Positions 16,997 through 25,363 of a stretch of DNA of 32,306 nucleotides are shown piece by piece; positions within the stretch are counted from its first letter, which is position 1, and each line of letters opens with the position of its first letter. The translations under genes and the position numbers were made by a program. Source of the DNA: Candidatus Sericytochromatia bacterium (lineage in GTDB: Bacteria; Cyanobacteriota; Sericytochromatia; UBA7694); NCBI GenBank assembly GCA_015272195.1, contig JACYMC010000040.1, forward strand, positions 1-32,306, read 5' to 3'. Under the pieces are notes generated by a model. That model was not told the DNA's origin and did no database searches. It was given only the letters and a program-made list of their open reading frames with translations.

Positions 16997-19900
16997 TTAA
17001 TCCAGGCTCTGGGTCCAGGTGCCCTGCACCAGGCGGGGGAACTGGCTGTAAACCGTCTGGTCGCGGTAGGCGTATTCGCTTTCGGGGTAATACGGCGCAC
17101 CCACCAGTGGGTTCATTTTGAGCGAGCGGTCAAAATAATATTCGCGACGCACCTTAAAGTAGCTTGAAAAGTCGGGTGAACGGTAGGAGTAGACCGTGCC
17201 AAAGATTTCCAGCTTGTCGATAATCGAGCTGTAGCGCTCATGCTCGCTGGCCAGACTGCGGTTGTCGCGGTGCACGGCAATTTGTTTGCCCGCCACCAGC
17301 TGGCCATGCACACGCAGGGTTTCCCCCGCATTGCCCTTGTTTTTTTCGTGGGCCAGAGAGTGAAAGTACCCTGTGACCGAGAGCTTGATATCGTTGACGG
17401 CAAACAGGCCCAGCCCGTCGAGGGTGCCGATAAAGCTGCCACTGGCGTTGCGGCTGCGCGTGCCGTCGGTATTGGTAATCCACATGACTGCAGGGTCATC
17501 AATATTGGTGATCGGGCCGCTGACCACCTTGGAGCGGGTGTAGGGTGAGACCGGCTGGGTGCCCAGCTGGCGCATCTGGGTTTTGTCGCTGGGCACAGCG
17601 TAAAAGTCGTTGTGGTAGAGCACGTTGCCCGTGACCACAATATCACCGAGGTTATAGTGGCTGTAGGGGCTGGGCGGAGCCGGTGCCACCGTGGTGGTAA
17701 ACGACACAATGCTCAGCTGGCCGTTGACAATGGTGGCCCGGCCCGGCTGCTGGGCTACGTGCCCGGGGTGATAGTCGAGGCAGGAGGCGTTCAGAAACTC
17801 ACAGTTGGCGGTCTGGGGCCGCATATTGCCAATCAGCACCACCGCATCGCGGGCCACAATCACCTTGCCCGGCGGAATCTGGCGGTAGAGATAGTGGCGG
17901 TAATCGCCGCTGATGGCCGAGGCTGCGACCTTCATATAGTCGCTGCTTTCGGGATTGTCGTTGACCCAGATGTAAGCCGTGGTGTCTATGGCACTGCCTT
18001 CGGGCAGCACCCGCTGGCCGGCACTGGCGCCGGCAGAGTAGCGCAGATCGTTGCCAAAATAGGTGGCCCTGAAATCCACAATCGGCTGGGCCGTGCGAAT
18101 GGCTGGCGTGAGCTTGTTGGTGATCACTGAGCCATGGGTGGTGCTGGCGGGAAACTTGCCCACCAGATAGCCCTGCGCGTAGTTGCTGGCGTTAAAGGGG
18201 GCTGCCCCCAGCGCTGAGCCGTCAATGGTGTCGGTCGCGTCGCGGGGCAGGGTCACCCCCAGGGTCAGGACGAGGTATTTGTTGAGCTGCTCCATCTGGT
18301 TTTTATACTGATCCAGATCAGCGGTCGGCATCAGCAAGGGCACCACATGGCCCGTGGTGAGACTGGGGGCATAGCTGCCGTTGCTCAGCTTGATAAAGGT
18401 ATTGGGAATCGTATTGCCGCCACTGCTGAGGGTGCTGCCAAACATGTCGGCACTGTTGACGATACTGTGGCTGTGGCGCCAGGTGCCGCCGTCATAGCCG
18501 GGATCGCCACTGATGCTGTTGGCGGCCAGCTCGGCCCCCATCACATCGGTATGGCCGTGAGCCGCCTGGTTGAGTGAAAACATGCTCTCACCGGCCGGGT
18601 GCTCGTGCCAGTAGCGGTAATCGGGGGCCGCACCGGCGTAGGTCATTTGTTCGTGGATGTTGATGGTGCTGTGGTCGATGTAGCGCACGCAGTAGTGATA
18701 GTTATCGGTGGGTTTGTTGGTCCCAGTGGTCAGCACCCAGTTGGTGCCATCAAAGTGAACCCAGTCTGTTGTGCCGTTGACCCAGACGTTCACTGAGGCC
18801 GGTGGAAAGCTGCTGCCTCCCTGCCGGATATCCACAATGCCGGCGTGTTCAAAGGGTACATTAAATGGATTGGTGACCACATCTGACTGGGCGCCTGCGC
18901 CGAGATGCCCGCGCACCACGTTGACGGTCTGCTCCTGGCCATCGCGGGTGCGTCTGAAGACCACCTGATAGGTACTGCCCACCGCCGGCGGCGACGCAGC
19001 CCAGCGGATTTCAGCGATCTTAAAAAAGGGCAGGTGCTGAAAGTTTGTGCCCACAGAATACATTTTGGGCGGGCTCAGCAGGCGTGGTGTGCACAGATCT
19101 GCGTAAGTATCATTACTGGCGCTGACATTGTTGCGGTGGGCCATCAGTACGCCCCAGAAAGGGCGCAGCAGGCCCAGTTCATCGCGGTAGTTGATAAACG
19201 AAGCGGCATTGTGGCGCAGGCTGTGAAAGGTGCGACGCTGCACAATATCCACATTGCCGGGCAAATCAGGATCGTCGGCGCTGCTGTCCCACTGAAAAGT
19301 AAACTTGCCGTTGGTGTGCATGGGGCCATAAAAGCCACCCTGGGGCTCAAACAAACCGGTGCTGTTGTTCCATTCCGAGTTGGAGGCCACCACAATGTCT
19401 TCGTGGGACTCCAGCATAAAGCTCGACGGACCGTCGTCGTTGGGGTTGAGGCTGCTCATCTGCAGCACGCCGTAAACGGTCTGGGAGCGGGTGTTGGGAA
19501 TCAGATTGCCCTCGGCATCGGTTAGCCAGGCTTTGACGCGAACGCCCAGAAAGTTGCCGGGGCATTCTTCGTCCGGGTTGCTGTTGTCGCAGAGCTGGTT
19601 GCCGTGAATATCGTAGCCGACCTGCTCGGCAGGCAGCACGGAGCCGGGCACATAGCCGGTGGTGGCGCCGGTCAGGGTGCGGTTGCCAAACACCGCACGC
19701 TTCTGGCCGGTTTCAATGCCAACCTCGTAAATGCCAATGATCGGTGAGCTGGGATCGAGGGGGTTTTCGCGCACCACGCGAAAGTCGGCAAAGTTATTGC
19801 TGGCCGGAATGCGCTGACAGCGGGCCGCAAAAGGATCGGTGGTTTCACATGCGTTGACAATGCCATCCAGCAGGGACCACTCGCCGTTGGTTTCCACCAG

Positions 19901-20092
19901 TTCGGCGCGCACCTGCTGAAAGCCCATCTCGGCAATATAGGCGGCGGTAATGGTGGCCTGTTCAAAGGCCGTGTCTTTGATCTGAAAGCGCACCATGCCC
20001 AGAAAGGTCAGGGCCAGAATGGTCAGCGCCAGCATAATGCCGAGCACGGCTGTAATTGAGATCCCGCGTTGGGCCTGCCACTGTCTGATCAT
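16997..20092 (-). CDS. Giant PilX/GspK-like minor pilin, probable pilus-tip component
   Basis: A protein of 1031 residues. The N terminus is a type III (prepilin) signal: basic leader MIRQWQAQRG, then ISITAVLGIMLALTILALTFLGM as the hydrophobic helix; prepilin peptidase would cut after Gly10. Position +5 is Ala, not the Glu that most pilins need, as in the tip pseudopilin GspK. The large exported part is beta-rich and contains Cys pairs (QLCDNSNPDEECPG, TANCEFLNASCLDY) suited to disulphides, and a block with GGFYGPMHTNGKFTF seen in large PilX-like or DUF4900-type proteins, as I recall them. Its ATGA overlap with the preceding prepilin gene shows translational coupling. It would cap a pilus or pseudopilus and may bind a surface or substrate; the ligand is unknown. 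Confidence 0.8.
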   Translation of the reverse strand: MIRQWQAQRGISITAVLGIMLALTILALTFLGMVRFQIKDTAFEQATITAAYIAEMGFQQVRAELVETNGEWSLLDGIVNACETTDPFAARCQRIPASNNFADFRVVRENPLDPSSPIIGIYEVGIETGQKRAVFGNRTLTGATTGYVPGSVLPAEQVGYDIHGNQLCDNSNPDEECPGNFLGVRVKAWLTDAEGNLIPNTRSQTVYGVLQMSSLNPNDDGPSSFMLESHEDIVVASNSEWNNSTGLFEPQGGFYGPMHTNGKFTFQWDSSADDPDLPGNVDIVQRRTFHSLRHNAASFINYRDELGLLRPFWGVLMAHRNNVSASNDTYADLCTPRLLSPPKMYSVGTNFQHLPFFKIAEIRWAASPPAVGSTYQVVFRRTRDGQEQTVNVVRGHLGAGAQSDVVTNPFNVPFEHAGIVDIRQGGSSFPPASVNVWVNGTTDWVHFDGTNWVLTTGTNKPTDNYHYCVRYIDHSTINIHEQMTYAGAAPDYRYWHEHPAGESMFSLNQAAHGHTDVMGAELAANSISGDPGYDGGTWRHSHSIVNSADMFGSTLSSGGNTIPNTFIKLSNGSYAPSLTTGHVVPLLMPTADLDQYKNQMEQLNKYLVLTLGVTLPRDATDTIDGSALGAAPFNASNYAQGYLVGKFPASTTHGSVITNKLTPAIRTAQPIVDFRATYFGNDLRYSAGASAGQRVLPEGSAIDTTAYIWVNDNPESSDYMKVAASAISGDYRHYLYRQIPPGKVIVARDAVVLIGNMRPQTANCEFLNASCLDYHPGHVAQQPGRATIVNGQLSIVSFTTTVAPAPPSPYSHYNLGDIVVTGNVLYHNDFYAVPSDKTQMRQLGTQPVSPYTRSKVVSGPITNIDDPAVMWITNTDGTRSRNASGSFIGTLDGLGLFAVNDIKLSVTGYFHSLAHEKNKGNAGETLRVHGQLVAGKQIAVHRDNRSLASEHERYSSIIDKLEIFGTVYSYRSPDFSSYFKVRREYYFDRSLKMNPLVGAPYYPESEYAYRDQTVYSQFPRLVQGTWTQSLD

Positions 20093-20919
20093 TCGCTTCT
20101 GAGCCTCACTTCTGTATTGAGTTCTACACCTGGGGTATGTTTATTGCCTTGCTGGGAACCGCGCATCACCAGACGAATGCCGATGATTTTACGGAAGTTT
20201 TCGTTAATAAAACGGGTCTGGGCGGCCAGGCCCTGATCGCTGAGCAAGGTGTCGAGCTGGGTTTCGAGGGCGGCATCGAGCCGCCGCTCAAATTCGGGGT
20301 AGGTAAACTGCACCACGGCCACATCATCGGCCAGGGCGCGAAAACTGGGGGTGGGGTTGCTAAAAAAACGCACCGAGGCACTGGTCAGAGGCTGCTGTAC
20401 TTCTCGGATCAGGCGACCTTCGGCTGTCAGACGGTAGGTGATGCGCTCGATGTTGGCCGTGGCACCAGGGCCTGGTGCGGGCGCTTTGTAAAACACCAGC
20501 GAGTTGCTTTCGTCGGGGGTGTCGGGATTGGGATACCATTTGAGGGTCAGGGCCGTTTCGCCCACCTGGGAGGCAAATTTGCGCAGGGCTGGTACTGCAG
20601 GCGTGACCACCTGACCGGCCGTATCGGGGTAAGGTGACAGTTCAAACGCCCCGTAGGGCAGCGCGGGCAGATCGTCCCAGGCCGGGGTGACGGCAAACAG
20701 GACCGGTTCATCAATATGTACGGTTTTGAGCTCTTTGACCATGGCGTTGATGGCCTGCTGGGCCCGCGTGGTGTGCTGTGAGGTTTCCTGTCCCAGGCGA
20801 ATGAGCTGACTGGAGTTCATTAAAAAAGCAATGGCTGCGCCCAGCACCACCACACCAATGGCGCTGGCAATCAGGACTTCCATCAGGGTTAAACCGTGCT
20901 GATGTCTGAGCCCTTGCAT
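20089..20919 (-). CDS. PilW-like prepilin
   Basis: A protein of 276 residues. The leader MQGLRHQHG ends in Gly9, followed by LTLMEVLIASAIGVVVLGAAIAFLM; Glu at +5 is present, so it should be processed by prepilin peptidase and N-methylated. The soluble part begins with a helix (QETSQHTTRAQQAINAMVKEL) and continues as a beta-rich domain, similar in length to PilW/GspJ minor pilins. It is placed between a smaller prepilin (one base between stop and start) and the giant tip-like pilin (4-base overlap). Minor pilins of this kind prime pilus assembly at the inner membrane. No specific subfamily is certain. Confidence 0.82.
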   Translation of the reverse strand: MQGLRHQHGLTLMEVLIASAIGVVVLGAAIAFLMNSSQLIRLGQETSQHTTRAQQAINAMVKELKTVHIDEPVLFAVTPAWDDLPALPYGAFELSPYPDTAGQVVTPAVPALRKFASQVGETALTLKWYPNPDTPDESNSLVFYKAPAPGPGATANIERITYRLTAEGRLIREVQQPLTSASVRFFSNPTPSFRALADDVAVVQFTYPEFERRLDAALETQLDTLLSDQGLAAQTRFINENFRKIIGIRLVMRGSQQGNKHTPGVELNTEVRLRSE

Positions 20920-20920
20920 C

Positions 20921-21379
20921 TCAGTTCTCCAGGGTCCGGTTCAGGGTGGTGCCCAGGGTCACGTGACGGCCTGAGCTGCCGGGCCAGGTGATTTTAACCG
21001 TCACCTGAATGGTGTCACCTTGTGTGCTGAAGGCATAAATGCGGCTGATGTTGAGGGGTTTGGCACCGCCTTCAGCCGTGGTGCCCACTTCGCCCGTGCC
21101 CTTGATAAACAGTTTATTGCCCTGTAAATCATCAGGTAAGACCACGGCGTTGCCCGGACTGACCAGGCTGGCAGCCTGGGCAAAACCGGCGTTGCGAACA
21201 TCCTCAACAATACGCTGGGCGGCCTGAATGGCCGCGCTGCGCTCTTTGTTGCTGTGGCTGGAACGAATGCCGTAGGTGATCATGGGTGAAACGGCCAGCA
21301 TCACAATACCCAGCAGGGCGGCTGCCACCATCACTTCCGCCAGCGCCAGACCGCGCTGGCGCGCTGTTTTAGTTGCCAT
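20921..21379 (-). CDS. PilV/GspI-like prepilin
   Basis: A protein of 152 residues from the ATG at 21379. The leader MATKTARQRG is cut after Gly10; LALAEVMVAAALLGIVMLAVSP follows with Glu at +5. A short C-terminal beta domain follows (QVTVKITWPGSSGRHVTLGTTL), the usual size of PilV or GspI minor pilins. The frame is open further upstream, to 21598, but that part lies inside the J-like gene and would place 73 charged residues before the prepilin leader, so I reject it. The start overlaps the J-like gene by 11 bases, so translation is coupled. It belongs to one four-gene operon with the two following pilin-like genes. Confidence 0.85.
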   Translation of the reverse strand: MATKTARQRGLALAEVMVAAALLGIVMLAVSPMITYGIRSSHSNKERSAAIQAAQRIVEDVRNAGFAQAASLVSPGNAVVLPDDLQGNKLFIKGTGEVGTTAEGGAKPLNISRIYAFSTQGDTIQVTVKITWPGSSGRHVTLGTTLNRTLEN

Positions 21380-22622
21380 AAGGGTTATAACCCCCTGTCG
21401 GACTGGCGGGCTGCGCTGTCGGTGTTTCAGCAGGGGGGCTGGAGGCCGGCGGCTCGGCTGCCGTGTCTGTGTTGGTATCTGTTGTGCTGTCTGCTGGTTC
21501 TGCCGGGCTGGTGTCATTGCCTGAGGGGACACTGCTGGGCGGTGTTGCCGCAATGCCATACTCCGGGAACATCCAGGCCGGAAAGTCAGCGGCTTCAAGA
21601 TTGGCGGGCTTCATGTCGGGCATCAGCACCGGCAGACTGGTCGGGCTGGGAATCAGCTCGTTGTTTTCGGTGATGATGACCGGCAGCTCACCGCGTTTTT
21701 GCCAGCCCTTGATGCTGGCCGGTTTATAGGTCAGAATGCTGCCATCTTTGTAGGTCAGCACCACCATCTGCTGCTCGGGGTAAAAGACCTTGCTTTTGGC
21801 CTCCAGCTTGGTATAGTCATAGGTTTTGCCCTCAGGTTTGTAGTCGCTTTCAAAGAAGGGGATCTCACGCTGTTGCGTGGTCTGTTTTTTGGCCAACTCT
21901 TTGCGCATGTCTTCGGGCAGGCGATCTTCCAGGGCGGGCTGTTTGCTCTGAATGCGCGTGGCGTCCGTGACTTTGGCGATCAGACCTGAGGCCAGATTCT
22001 GGGGCAGGCCCGAAGCAAACAGGACGGCCAGGCCTACAAAGCCTGCGGCCAGCATGGCAACCTGGCGGTTGAGGGGATTCTGATGCCAGTAGCGTCGCTT
22101 GTCAGGCAGTTTAAACAGCAGCTTGGCCACGGTTTCTTTGGCAAAACCCGAGTCCGGGTCCAGGCGCAGGGCGGTTTCGAGTTCTGATTCGGTAAAGGCA
22201 AACCAGTCTTTGTCGGCATAGGCAATCGCCAGATGTACGCGGTACAGGGAGCGATGCGGGTAAAGGTTGGCCACTTCTTTGAGATATCGCAGGGCCATAT
22301 CGGTTTCACCCTTGCGCCAGGCCCGCAGACCTTCTTTAAAGAGGCCGTCGACCTGGGGCGTCACGGGCATTTGATTACGGCCCAGGACCTGCCGATCGTA
22401 ATGGCTGCGCAGCATGGGATCACTCAGGGCTTCATAGGCCTGGGTCAGAATCAGCATTTTTTCGGCGGCCTGCATGCGGGTTTCGGGGTTGGGATGGCGC
22501 AGATCAAGACCGGCCGCTTGCTGTTTAAAGGCGGCTTCAATATCCAATACGGTGGCTTCCGGGCTCAGGCCCATCACTTCATAATAATCGTGCTCTGATA
22601 AAAAGGTCTGTTCAAGTAGCAT
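21369..22622 (-). CDS. Membrane-anchored J-like/TPR protein heading the minor-pilin operon
   Basis: A protein of 417 residues. Residues about 12-77 have the J-domain layout (HDYYEVMGLSPEATVLDIEAAF, then EKMLILTQAYEALSDPMLRSHYDR), but the HPD motif needed to stimulate DnaK is replaced by DLR at 40-42. A TPR-like region (about 92-165) follows, then one membrane helix (about 187-207, VAMLAAGFVGLAVLFASGLPQ). The part beyond ends in a Pro/Thr/Ser-rich tail (about 350-417). The J-like and TPR parts would be cytoplasmic and the C terminus periplasmic if the positive-inside rule holds (KRRYWHQNPLNR precedes the helix). With the three prepilin genes it overlaps, it may be an assembly or anchoring factor. 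AGGGGAT lies 5 nt before the ATG. Confidence 0.78.
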   Translation of the reverse strand: MLLEQTFLSEHDYYEVMGLSPEATVLDIEAAFKQQAAGLDLRHPNPETRMQAAEKMLILTQAYEALSDPMLRSHYDRQVLGRNQMPVTPQVDGLFKEGLRAWRKGETDMALRYLKEVANLYPHRSLYRVHLAIAYADKDWFAFTESELETALRLDPDSGFAKETVAKLLFKLPDKRRYWHQNPLNRQVAMLAAGFVGLAVLFASGLPQNLASGLIAKVTDATRIQSKQPALEDRLPEDMRKELAKKQTTQQREIPFFESDYKPEGKTYDYTKLEAKSKVFYPEQQMVVLTYKDGSILTYKPASIKGWQKRGELPVIITENNELIPSPTSLPVLMPDMKPANLEAADFPAWMFPEYGIAATPPSSVPSGNDTSPAEPADSTTDTNTDTAAEPPASSPPAETPTAQPASPTGGYNPYGN

Positions 22623-22624
22623 AA

Positions 22625-22671
22625 GATCCCCTATGTCTTTATTATAGAGGATTTCAGGGGGGATCTGTCAT
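22625..22671 (-). promoter_or_regulatory. Promoter of the J-like/minor-pilin operon with flanking inverted repeat
   Basis: On the minus strand TATAAT lies at 22641-22646. The upstream hexamer could be GACAGA (22664-22669, 17-bp gap) or ATGACA (22666-22671, 19-bp gap); neither is strong. GATCCCC at 22625-22631 and GGGGATC at 22659-22665 form a 7-bp inverted repeat around the -10; the proximal arm includes the SD. This could be an operator. The leader would be only about 12 bases. Confidence 0.45.
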
Positions 22672-22700
22672 CTATCAATTAAACAACAGATAAGATAAGG

Positions 22701-22758
22701 TTAAGCCCAGGATAATCCCGACGAAAAAAGGCTTTCGTCGGGACAGTACCGGGCTTAA
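22701..22758 (-). terminator. Composite hairpin at the end of the amylase-like gene
   Basis: Two nested stems: TTAAGCCC (22701-22708) pairs with GGGCTTAA (22751-22758), and TCCCGACGAAA (22716-22726) pairs with TTTCGTCGGGA (22733-22743) around a 6-nt loop. The outer arm contains the TAA stop of the amylase-like gene. There is no long U-run after it, so termination may depend on structure or on another factor. Confidence 0.6.
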
Positions 22759-24425
22759 AGCGGACGCCACTCCAGCAGCATGCCGGTTTTTGGGGCCACC
22801 TGATTGAAGACCACCTGGCCATTGCGAATCTGGAAGCTGCGGTTGCTGAGCAGATCGCGTAGATTGCCGTCGGGCACGTTGACCTGGGCCATGTTGATCG
22901 GAATGTCCTGGGGCGCGGTGTTGTTGTTCATCACCACCACCATTTTGCTGCGGGCATCTTCACGCAGATAGGCAAAGGTGCGGTTGTCGTTGTGGCGCAT
23001 CAGGCTGCGGAAGCCGCCGCGACGCAGCACGGGGTACTGATTGCGGATCTGGATCAGCCGTTTGAAGTAGTTGCGCAGATCGTGGTTCCACTGGCTTTCA
23101 TCCCAGGGGAAGGTGCGGCGGCAATCGGGATCCATTTCACCCTCCATGCCAATCTCGTCGCCATAATACACCACCGGTGCGCCCACATAGGTCATCTGAA
23201 ACAGGGTGGCCATTTTGACCTTGTTGATATCGCGGCGGGCCATGGTCATGATGCGGGCGGTATCGTGGCTGCCCAGCACGTTGAACATGGTGTAGGTCAC
23301 CGAGTCAGGGTGACGGCCCCGGATGCCCTGCAGGTTCCAGTCAAAATGATCGACATTGCCTTTTTCTTCGACAATAAAGTTAAAGACCTGATCGCGGAAC
23401 TGGTAGTTCATGACCGCGTCAAACTGGTCACCCTGCAGCCAGGGACTGCCGTCGCCCCAGATTTCACCCACGATGTACAGATCCGGGTTGATGCGCTTGA
23501 CCCGTGCCCGGAATTCGCGCCAGAAGTTCATGTCGCGGATTTCGTTCGGGACGTCCAGACGCCAGCCGTCGATGCCCAGCTTGGCCCAGTACTCGCCGAC
23601 CTGAAAGAGGTACTCGCGCACTTCGGGGTTGTACTCGTTGAACTTGGGCAGGGTGTAGTGGCCCCACCAGGACTCGTAGTTGGGCTTGGGCTGTTTGACC
23701 ACGGGGAAGCCGTGGAAGAGGTACCAGTTCCAGTATTTGGACTGGGGCCCGTTTTGCTCGGCGTCGCGGAAAGCCCAGTGGGTTTCGCCGGAGTGATTAA
23801 AGACGGCGTCCAGTACAATGCGGATGCCCATGGACTTGGCCTGGGCCACGAGGCGTTTGAAGGTTTCAATATCGCCAAAGGACTGGTCAATCTTCATAAA
23901 GTCAGCCGTATTGTATTTATGGTTGGAGGTTGGGGCCTCAAAAATCGGGTTGAAGTAAATGGCGTTAACGCCCATGTCTTTGAGGTAAGGCAACTTCTGA
24001 ATCACGCCCTCAAGGTCACCGCCCATAAAGTTGAACAGCTTGGGCTGGCTGCCCCAGGGCTCAGTGCCAGGCGGATCGTTGTTGGGGTTGCCGTTGTGAA
24101 AACGCTCCGGAAAGATCTGATAAAACACGGCGTCGCGGACCCACTCGGGGGTTTTAAAGTCAGGCGTGGTCTGGGCCTGGGGACCTGCCGGGCGGATGGG
24201 CTGGGCCTGCTGACTGGCAATGACCTGTTTGGCCTGGCCAATGCTCAGACGGGAGAGATCCTGCTGGGGTACGGCATTCTGGGCGCGCACGGCCGGATTG
24301 ATGGCCGGGTTGAGCGGACCCCGGCCAAAGCCGGCGGGCACGGTGCTGCAGGCACCGAGGACGGCGGCGCCCAGTACCGTGCTGGTCAGGGCCGTAAAGA
24401 GTGATTTTTTGGTGCGGACTTGCAT
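22755..24425 (-). CDS. GH13 neopullulanase/cyclomaltodextrinase-like lipoprotein
   Basis: A protein of 556 residues. A signal peptide with lipobox LGAC gives lipidation at Cys26, with Ser at +2; a Pro/Gln-rich linker (27-90) follows. The catalytic barrel begins at WVRDAVFYQIFPERFHNG, a typical neopullulanase/cyclomaltodextrinase start. The four GH13 motifs are IRIVLDAVFNHSG, GIDGWRLDVPNE (nucleophile Asp291), YIVGEIWGD (acid/base Glu321) and LGSHDTAR (Asp388). A C-terminal beta domain completes it. It should cut alpha-1,4 (perhaps also alpha-1,6) glucan or cyclodextrin at the cell envelope. GAGGT lies about 9 nt before the ATG. Substrate preference cannot be read from the sequence. Confidence 0.92.
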   Translation of the reverse strand: MQVRTKKSLFTALTSTVLGAAVLGACSTVPAGFGRGPLNPAINPAVRAQNAVPQQDLSRLSIGQAKQVIASQQAQPIRPAGPQAQTTPDFKTPEWVRDAVFYQIFPERFHNGNPNNDPPGTEPWGSQPKLFNFMGGDLEGVIQKLPYLKDMGVNAIYFNPIFEAPTSNHKYNTADFMKIDQSFGDIETFKRLVAQAKSMGIRIVLDAVFNHSGETHWAFRDAEQNGPQSKYWNWYLFHGFPVVKQPKPNYESWWGHYTLPKFNEYNPEVREYLFQVGEYWAKLGIDGWRLDVPNEIRDMNFWREFRARVKRINPDLYIVGEIWGDGSPWLQGDQFDAVMNYQFRDQVFNFIVEEKGNVDHFDWNLQGIRGRHPDSVTYTMFNVLGSHDTARIMTMARRDINKVKMATLFQMTYVGAPVVYYGDEIGMEGEMDPDCRRTFPWDESQWNHDLRNYFKRLIQIRNQYPVLRRGGFRSLMRHNDNRTFAYLREDARSKMVVVMNNNTAPQDIPINMAQVNVPDGNLRDLLSNRSFQIRNGQVVFNQVAPKTGMLLEWRPL

Positions 24426-24487
24426 AAACTTAACCTCATAAAATCAGCTGAAACACTATTTTGAAATGTAGCATAAGATAGGATACA

Positions 24488-24516
24488 AAAATAAAAATTT
24501 ACATATTATTTAACAA
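24488..24516 (-). promoter_or_regulatory. Possible promoter of the amylase-like gene
   Basis: On the minus strand TTGTTA (24511-24516) is followed after 17 bp by TATTTT (24488-24493). The whole interval 24460-24516 is A+T-rich. The 5' leader would be about 55 bases. Each hexamer matches consensus at four of six positions, so this is tentative. Confidence 0.4.
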
Positions 24517-24517
24517 T

Positions 24518-25363
24518 TCAGGCGACCAAAGCCACCTTTTGAATGCGATTCAGGCGAAACTGGCGGTGTTCCTGCCGCAGATGGCAGTACGCTTCAACAT
24601 AGGCGTAGCTGCCATAGCCCCCCAGCAGCAGGGGGGTGATTTGACGCAGAAGCGTTTGCTGCCGGGCATTGTGGTATTCAATCTGCACGTCCTGCTGGCC
24701 CATAATCGCCTGTTGCAGGGCATCTTGCTCCGCGCTGGCGGTCTCTGCTGTGCCCAGCGTCCCCATGCGGATCTGGGGCAGCCGTTCAAACAGGGCTTCC
24801 AGGGTCAGGCTTTGCAGCTCAGGGCGGCGCTGCAGGCAGGCCAGCAACAGCCGGGCACAGCCCATGGCATCGGGCAGAGCGCGGTGGGCCGGTACGGGCG
24901 GGGGCTGCTCCAGCCATTGCAACAGCTCAGTCAGCTTAAAACTGGGCGCCCGCAGGATCTGCCGGGCCAGCTGAAAGGTATCAATCACCGGCAGTGCGGG
25001 TAAAGCATAACCGGCCCGGCGCAGCTCCCAGCTTAAAAAAGCCAGATCAAAGGGGGCGTGGTGCGCCAGCAGCACGGCGTCCTGCAGCTGGCTCAGAATG
25101 GTCTCAGCCTGCGCGGCAAACGTGGGCGCGCTGGCGACATCAGCGTCACGCAGCCCGTGAATGGCCGTCACTTCAGCGGGAATCTGCACCCCCGGCTGAA
25201 ACAGGCTGGACCAGGGCGCCCAGAGCGACTGATCCAGACCAAAGCGCAGCAGACCCAGTTCCACAGCCCGGTCTCTGACGGCTGAAAGCCCCGTGGTTTC
25301 AAAGTCAATCGCCACAAAATGGCAATCTGACAGGGGGCGCTTCAGCAGCTCAGCCGACATCAT
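24518..25363 (-). CDS. DnaQ-type 3'-5' exonuclease fused to a WYL domain
   Basis: A protein of 281 residues. Residues 15-180 are a DEDDh exonuclease as in the Pol III epsilon subunit: FVAIDFETTGLS (Asp20, Glu22), AHHAPFDLAFL (Asp106) and HRALPDAMGCARLL (His160, Asp165); all five catalytic residues are present. After a short linker, residues about 216-280 resemble a WYL domain: AIMGQQDVQIEYHNARQQTLLRQ, then PLLLGGYGSYAYVEAYC and HRQFRLNRIQKV, which carries the conserved R-x-F-R-L-x-R-I end. WYL domains bind ligands, often nucleic acid, and regulate DNA-damage and defence proteins. The start overlaps the stop of the upstream giant gene (TAATG), so they are coupled; a second ATG follows at once. 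Confidence 0.85.
   Translation of the reverse strand: MMSAELLKRPLSDCHFVAIDFETTGLSAVRDRAVELGLLRFGLDQSLWAPWSSLFQPGVQIPAEVTAIHGLRDADVASAPTFAAQAETILSQLQDAVLLAHHAPFDLAFLSWELRRAGYALPALPVIDTFQLARQILRAPSFKLTELLQWLEQPPPVPAHRALPDAMGCARLLLACLQRRPELQSLTLEALFERLPQIRMGTLGTAETASAEQDALQQAIMGQQDVQIEYHNARQQTLLRQITPLLLGGYGSYAYVEAYCHLRQEHRQFRLNRIQKVALVA

Noticed and set aside
22992-24404. A 470-codon open frame antisense to the amylase-like gene
   Set aside because: The opposite strand has all four GH13 motifs in order and a lipobox. The antisense translation is low in complexity and has no recognisable domain; long antisense frames are expected at this GC content.
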